Assembly (NCBI GenBank): GCA_947476525.1
Contig: CANJQY010000008.1
Location: 1 to 38,035, forward strand
Source: Oligoflexales bacterium
Lineage (GTDB): Bacteria; Bdellovibrionota_B; Oligoflexia; Oligoflexales; RGVZ01
Direction of reading: 5' to 3'
Length of the DNA: 38,035 nucleotides
The position numbers and the translations under genes were made by a program. The notes beneath the pieces are model-generated. The model did not search any database. It saw only the letters and a program-made list of their open reading frames with translations, and was not told the origin of the DNA. Every line of letters starts with the position of its first letter. Positions within the stretch are counted from its first letter, which is position 1. This document shows positions 34,714-38,035 of this stretch, piece by piece.

Positions 34714-37023
34714 CTAACTAACGTCCTGTTGAATCCGGTAGGCAAGGTGGGTTTGCCGAGATGTGCTGCTGTTATTTTTAACGGCGTGAGCAACGGCTTT
34801 TTTAGCCCCAATAAAAATCGCCAATTTACGAGCGCGAGTCAAACCTGTGTAAATTAAATTTCTTTGCAACATAACGTAATGCTGCATGGACGTTGGCAAG
34901 ATCACCACGGGAAATTCACTGCCTTGCGCTTTGTGAATGGTGATAGCATACGCAAGCCTAAGACTATCCGCTTGTTCACGGTCGTAGGTGACCATTCGCC
35001 CGTCGGCAAAAATGACTTTAGTTTTACCGCCCTCAACATTCGACGCGTTGACAAAGCCAATATCGCCGTTAAACACCTGTAGATCATAGTTGTTGACGGT
35101 CTGAATGACTTTGTCTCCAGCCCGAAATTCTCCCTTCCGCACCTGCGCCCCCTCCTCGCGAAGGTGGGCCTTTGGATCGGGATTTAACAGCTCTTGAAGC
35201 TCTTGATTTAGGGACTGAGTGCCGAGGTCACCACGGTTCATGGGGGTGAGAATTTGGACATCACGGATGGGATCAAATTTATATTTAGTTGGAAGAACGT
35301 CTGTGAGGAGGGTCCGAACCACTGCAAGTATTTCGTCACTGGTATCGACCTCAATAAACTGACAATCAGTGGGTACGTCTATGACGAAATTGGGCACTTG
35401 GCCTTCATTGATTTCGTGAGCGTGGCGAATGATAGAGCTCGTAGCCGCTTGCCTAAAAATTTCTCGCAACTTGGTACATGGTACGCGCTCAGAGTTGATC
35501 ATATCGCGCAAGACGTTGCCGGGGCCTACGGAGGGAAGCTGATCGACGTCTCCAATAAAAACAACTTGTGCATGATCTGGCGCGGCAGAAAGCAGAGCAT
35601 CGGCGAGCCGAACATCGAGCATCGATGATTCGTCACAAATAATCACATCCGCCTTAAGTTGGTTGGATTCATTGCGGGCAAATCCAGCCCCTGCTGGCTG
35701 CCATTCAAGCAGACGATGTATGGTGCAAGCCTTTTCAGAGGAAATCTCGCCCAGTCGCTGGGCCGCCCTGCCAGTTGGTGCCGTCAATAAAACGGTTTTA
35801 CCCATGGCTTTAAAAAGACGAATAATCGCATTGGCGGTCGTTGTTTTTCCGACACCGGGACCGCCAGTTAAAATATATACCCGACTGCCAGCCGCGCAAC
35901 GCACGGCCTCAGCTTGCGCTTCAGACAATGGTGACGCCGCAGCTTCATTGTAACGCAGTATCCATTGGTCTACTCGCAGTGAGTCTGGATCTATGGGCCG
36001 CTTGAGGAGGCGTGCGATGGCACCAGAAATATTATATTCCGCCGCCATCAACTCTGGGCGCCAATGGGCCACTACTTTTTGCTCGTCGACACACATTGAT
36101 TCAGTCAGCAGGGAGCCCGAGCCAGCTAGGATGGCCAGCTGAGCGGGGACTAGGCTTTCAAGCGTCGAAGCGGATAAACCGAGAGTGGACTGTAGGAGTT
36201 CAGTGATTTGATGGGTTGTTTGAAAGCAATGCCCACGATCCTCCGCCTGAATCATTTGATGATTAATCGCTGCGCGAATTCGTTCCGGCGAATCAGGCGC
36301 AATGCCGATGCTTTTTGCTATGGTGTCAGCTTTGATGAATCCAATGCCTGTTATTTCCATTGCGAGTTGGTAGGGATTGGCAGAAATAATCTCGATGGCC
36401 TTTTCCCCATACTTCTTAATAATTCTCATTCCATAATTCAACGTTATGCCATGATTGCTGAGAAACATCATGACGTCGGCAATTGATTTTTGCGATTTCC
36501 AAGATTCAATGATTTCTGACGACTTCTTTTTTCCAAGCTTCGGGATTTGTAACAGGCACCCCGGATTCTCATCGAGAATTTTGAATGTATTTAAACCAAA
36601 ATGACTGACGATTTTCTCCGCCGTTTTATCGCCAATGCCTTTGATAATGCCTGAGCAGAGGTAACGCAAGATTGCTGCGCGAGTTGTTGGCCGCACCGGA
36701 ACAGCCCTATCGGCCTTGAATTGCCGTCCATACGTCGAGTGACTAGACCAATGACCCACGAGCTGAAGGTGCTCGCCGTCTTGCATCAGTGGCAAAGCCC
36801 CGGTAACGGTCACCAGAGTTTGATCTTCCATATTACGGACCTTGAGCACAGTCCAGCCATTTTCGTCGTTGCGGTATGTGACACGCTCGACTTCCACGTG
36901 CACCTGTTCTTTGCCATCCATAACAAATTGAGAGTTGGCATCTGCACTGTGACGATAATCGTGACGATTCTCGCGACCAACATCGCCACTATTTTCATTA
37001 TAATTTTCGTTATCAAATTTCAT
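34714..37023 (-). CDS. recD2: RecD2/TraA-like ATP-dependent DNA helicase
   Basis: N-terminal 'VERVTYRNDENGWTVLKV', 'GGPGVGKTTTANAIIRLF', 'DESSMLDVRLADALL', 'VFIGDVDQLPSVGPG', 'AYAITIHKAQGSEFPVVILPTS', 'YTGLTRARKL'. Confidence 0.92.
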   Translation of the reverse strand: MKFDNENYNENSGDVGRENRHDYRHSADANSQFVMDGKEQVHVEVERVTYRNDENGWTVLKVRNMEDQTLVTVTGALPLMQDGEHLQLVGHWSSHSTYGRQFKADRAVPVRPTTRAAILRYLCSGIIKGIGDKTAEKIVSHFGLNTFKILDENPGCLLQIPKLGKKKSSEIIESWKSQKSIADVMMFLSNHGITLNYGMRIIKKYGEKAIEIISANPYQLAMEITGIGFIKADTIAKSIGIAPDSPERIRAAINHQMIQAEDRGHCFQTTHQITELLQSTLGLSASTLESLVPAQLAILAGSGSLLTESMCVDEQKVVAHWRPELMAAEYNISGAIARLLKRPIDPDSLRVDQWILRYNEAAASPLSEAQAEAVRCAAGSRVYILTGGPGVGKTTTANAIIRLFKAMGKTVLLTAPTGRAAQRLGEISSEKACTIHRLLEWQPAGAGFARNESNQLKADVIICDESSMLDVRLADALLSAAPDHAQVVFIGDVDQLPSVGPGNVLRDMINSERVPCTKLREIFRQAATSSIIRHAHEINEGQVPNFVIDVPTDCQFIEVDTSDEILAVVRTLLTDVLPTKYKFDPIRDVQILTPMNRGDLGTQSLNQELQELLNPDPKAHLREEGAQVRKGEFRAGDKVIQTVNNYDLQVFNGDIGFVNASNVEGGKTKVIFADGRMVTYDREQADSLRLAYAITIHKAQGSEFPVVILPTSMQHYVMLQRNLIYTGLTRARKLAIFIGAKKAVAHAVKNNSSTSRQTHLAYRIQQDVS

Positions 37024-37263
37024 ATTGGTTTGAAGTCTAACATGGCTTTCGGCCCACCTCTAGGACGTTTCCTGAAGATGAATAAATATTAAAATACATG
37101 CAATTACGGGTAGTTATGATTTTTACAACTTCTTTTTTTTAAAGTGCTTCAAAATCCTGCCGAAGGTATCCGTGAAAGAAACGACCAGTTAGCTACCTAA
37201 GACAAACCGTTTTTCAAGCAGCAATGCAACAAGAGACTGTCCCCGACAGCAGAAGGAGTGCTC

Positions 37264-37674
37264 ATGAAATTCAAGTTCTCGTTCAGACATATGGAAACGT
37301 CGGAAGCGTTAAAAACCTATGCAGAGCAAAAAATTAATCAGGAGATTCAAAAATTCTCTTCTAAACCTGTTGATTGCCATATCACTTTTTCCGTCGATCG
37401 TCACAACCACTCAGCCCACGTAGCCTTCAATGGTGGCGACGGATTTTCGTTTCAAGCCGAGCACACATGTACGGATATGTACGGAAGCGTCGATCACATG
37501 GTGACGAAAGTCGAAACAAATCTGAGAAAACAAAAAGAGAAAGTGAAAAATCACAAAGGGAATAGCTCCCGAAAAAGCATCAACTTTGCCGAGCGCTCCT
37601 ATGAGACCGCGGAAATCGATGCCGCTGACATTTTATTGTACGAAGCCGCTCGCCGAAAAGTTTCTGGAACGTGA
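37264..37674 (+). CDS. hpf: Ribosome hibernation promoting factor (HPF/YfiA family)
   Basis: 'MKFKFSFRHMETSEALKTYAEQKINQEIQKFSSKPVDCHITFSVDRHNHSAHVAFNGGDGFSFQAEHTCTDMYGSVDHMVTKVETNLRKQKEK'; AAGGAG RBS before ATG 37264. Confidence 0.9.
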   Translation: MKFKFSFRHMETSEALKTYAEQKINQEIQKFSSKPVDCHITFSVDRHNHSAHVAFNGGDGFSFQAEHTCTDMYGSVDHMVTKVETNLRKQKEKVKNHKGNSSRKSINFAERSYETAEIDAADILLYEAARRKVSGT

Positions 37675-37747
37675 GCCTAGCACTAGAGTAACATGCTAAT
37701 ATTAATAGAGTATTTTTTATTTTGCAAAAATCCATTAAGTTTTGGCC

Positions 37748-37764
37748 GGTTATCTCCGATAACC
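37748..37764. promoter_or_regulatory. Perfect inverted repeat GGTTATC-TCC-GATAACC upstream of the partial lipoprotein
   Basis: Read directly; 17 nt before ATG 37782. Confidence 0.4.
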
Positions 37765-37781
37765 CTATGGTAGGGGAAGTC

Positions 37782-38035
37782 ATGGATATTCGCTCGCGAA
37801 AAAATTTGGTGATAGATGGTCAAAGTTACGGCCTAAAGCTAGCAGTGTTTTTTGCGCTGCTAGCTTTAAATTCTTGTGGAAATATTGCTTTGCAGGTGTT
37901 TGGAGGTAGTGGAACTAAGGTCGTAGGCCTCTCCGGTGCAGGTGGTGGTGCAGAATCGTTTTCAAGTCGCTGCGGCGCGAAAGCTTCTGATCTCTCCGAC
38001 CCAAGCTACAAAGTTGTTGATCAGGTGATGAAATC
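37782..38035 (+). CDS. Partial putative lipoprotein, truncated by the window end
   Basis: MDIRSRKNLVIDGQSYGLKLAVFFALLALNSCGNIALQVFGGSG...; lipobox LNSC; GGGGAAG upstream of ATG. Confidence 0.6.
   Translation, partial: MDIRSRKNLVIDGQSYGLKLAVFFALLALNSCGNIALQVFGGSGTKVVGLSGAGGGAESFSSRCGAKASDLSDPSYKVVDQVMK
37834..37868. repeat. 12-bp perfect inverted repeat TAAAGCTAGCAG-N11-CTGCTAGCTTTA within the signal-peptide codons of the partial lipoprotein
   Basis: Read directly from sequence. Confidence 0.75.

Noticed and set aside
36721-37092. 123-aa plus-strand ORF opposite recD2
   Set aside because: Antisense to the recD2 N-terminus with no supporting signals.

Overview
The window is a compact bacterial chromosomal segment. 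Gene content (Tol system, BamD, many short lipoproteins and secreted proteins) looks Gram-negative and resembles Bdellovibrionota-type genomes, but taxonomy is inference only. Recognisable cores are: a Tol operon (tolQ-tolR-tolA-like-tolB, minus strand); a bamD / class A PBP / MORN-like repeat operon; RlmM; a P5C dehydrogenase; a RecD2-like helicase; a GT39/ArnT-like glycosyltransferase; a Ser/Thr kinase; a ribosome hibernation factor; and tRNA-Thr(CGU). The left edge (1-2.1 kb) is a decaying accessory patch: a hicA toxin with an early stop beside intact hicB, an orphan ATPase-like wHTH C-terminus, and a broken lipoprotein gene. The strongest candidate for an undescribed system is the overlapping three-gene unit at 19.45-23.25 kb: an ATP-grasp/fold-III PLP decarboxylase fusion, a transglutaminase-like Cys-His-Asp protein and a urea-transporter-like membrane protein. 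Other notable points are a PBP with an intact GT51 domain but eroded transpeptidase motifs coupled to a MORN-like repeat protein, a DNA methyltransferase/MazG gene pair, and a three-block internally deleted remnant of the GT39 gene. All assignments come from reading the translations; no database search was run.
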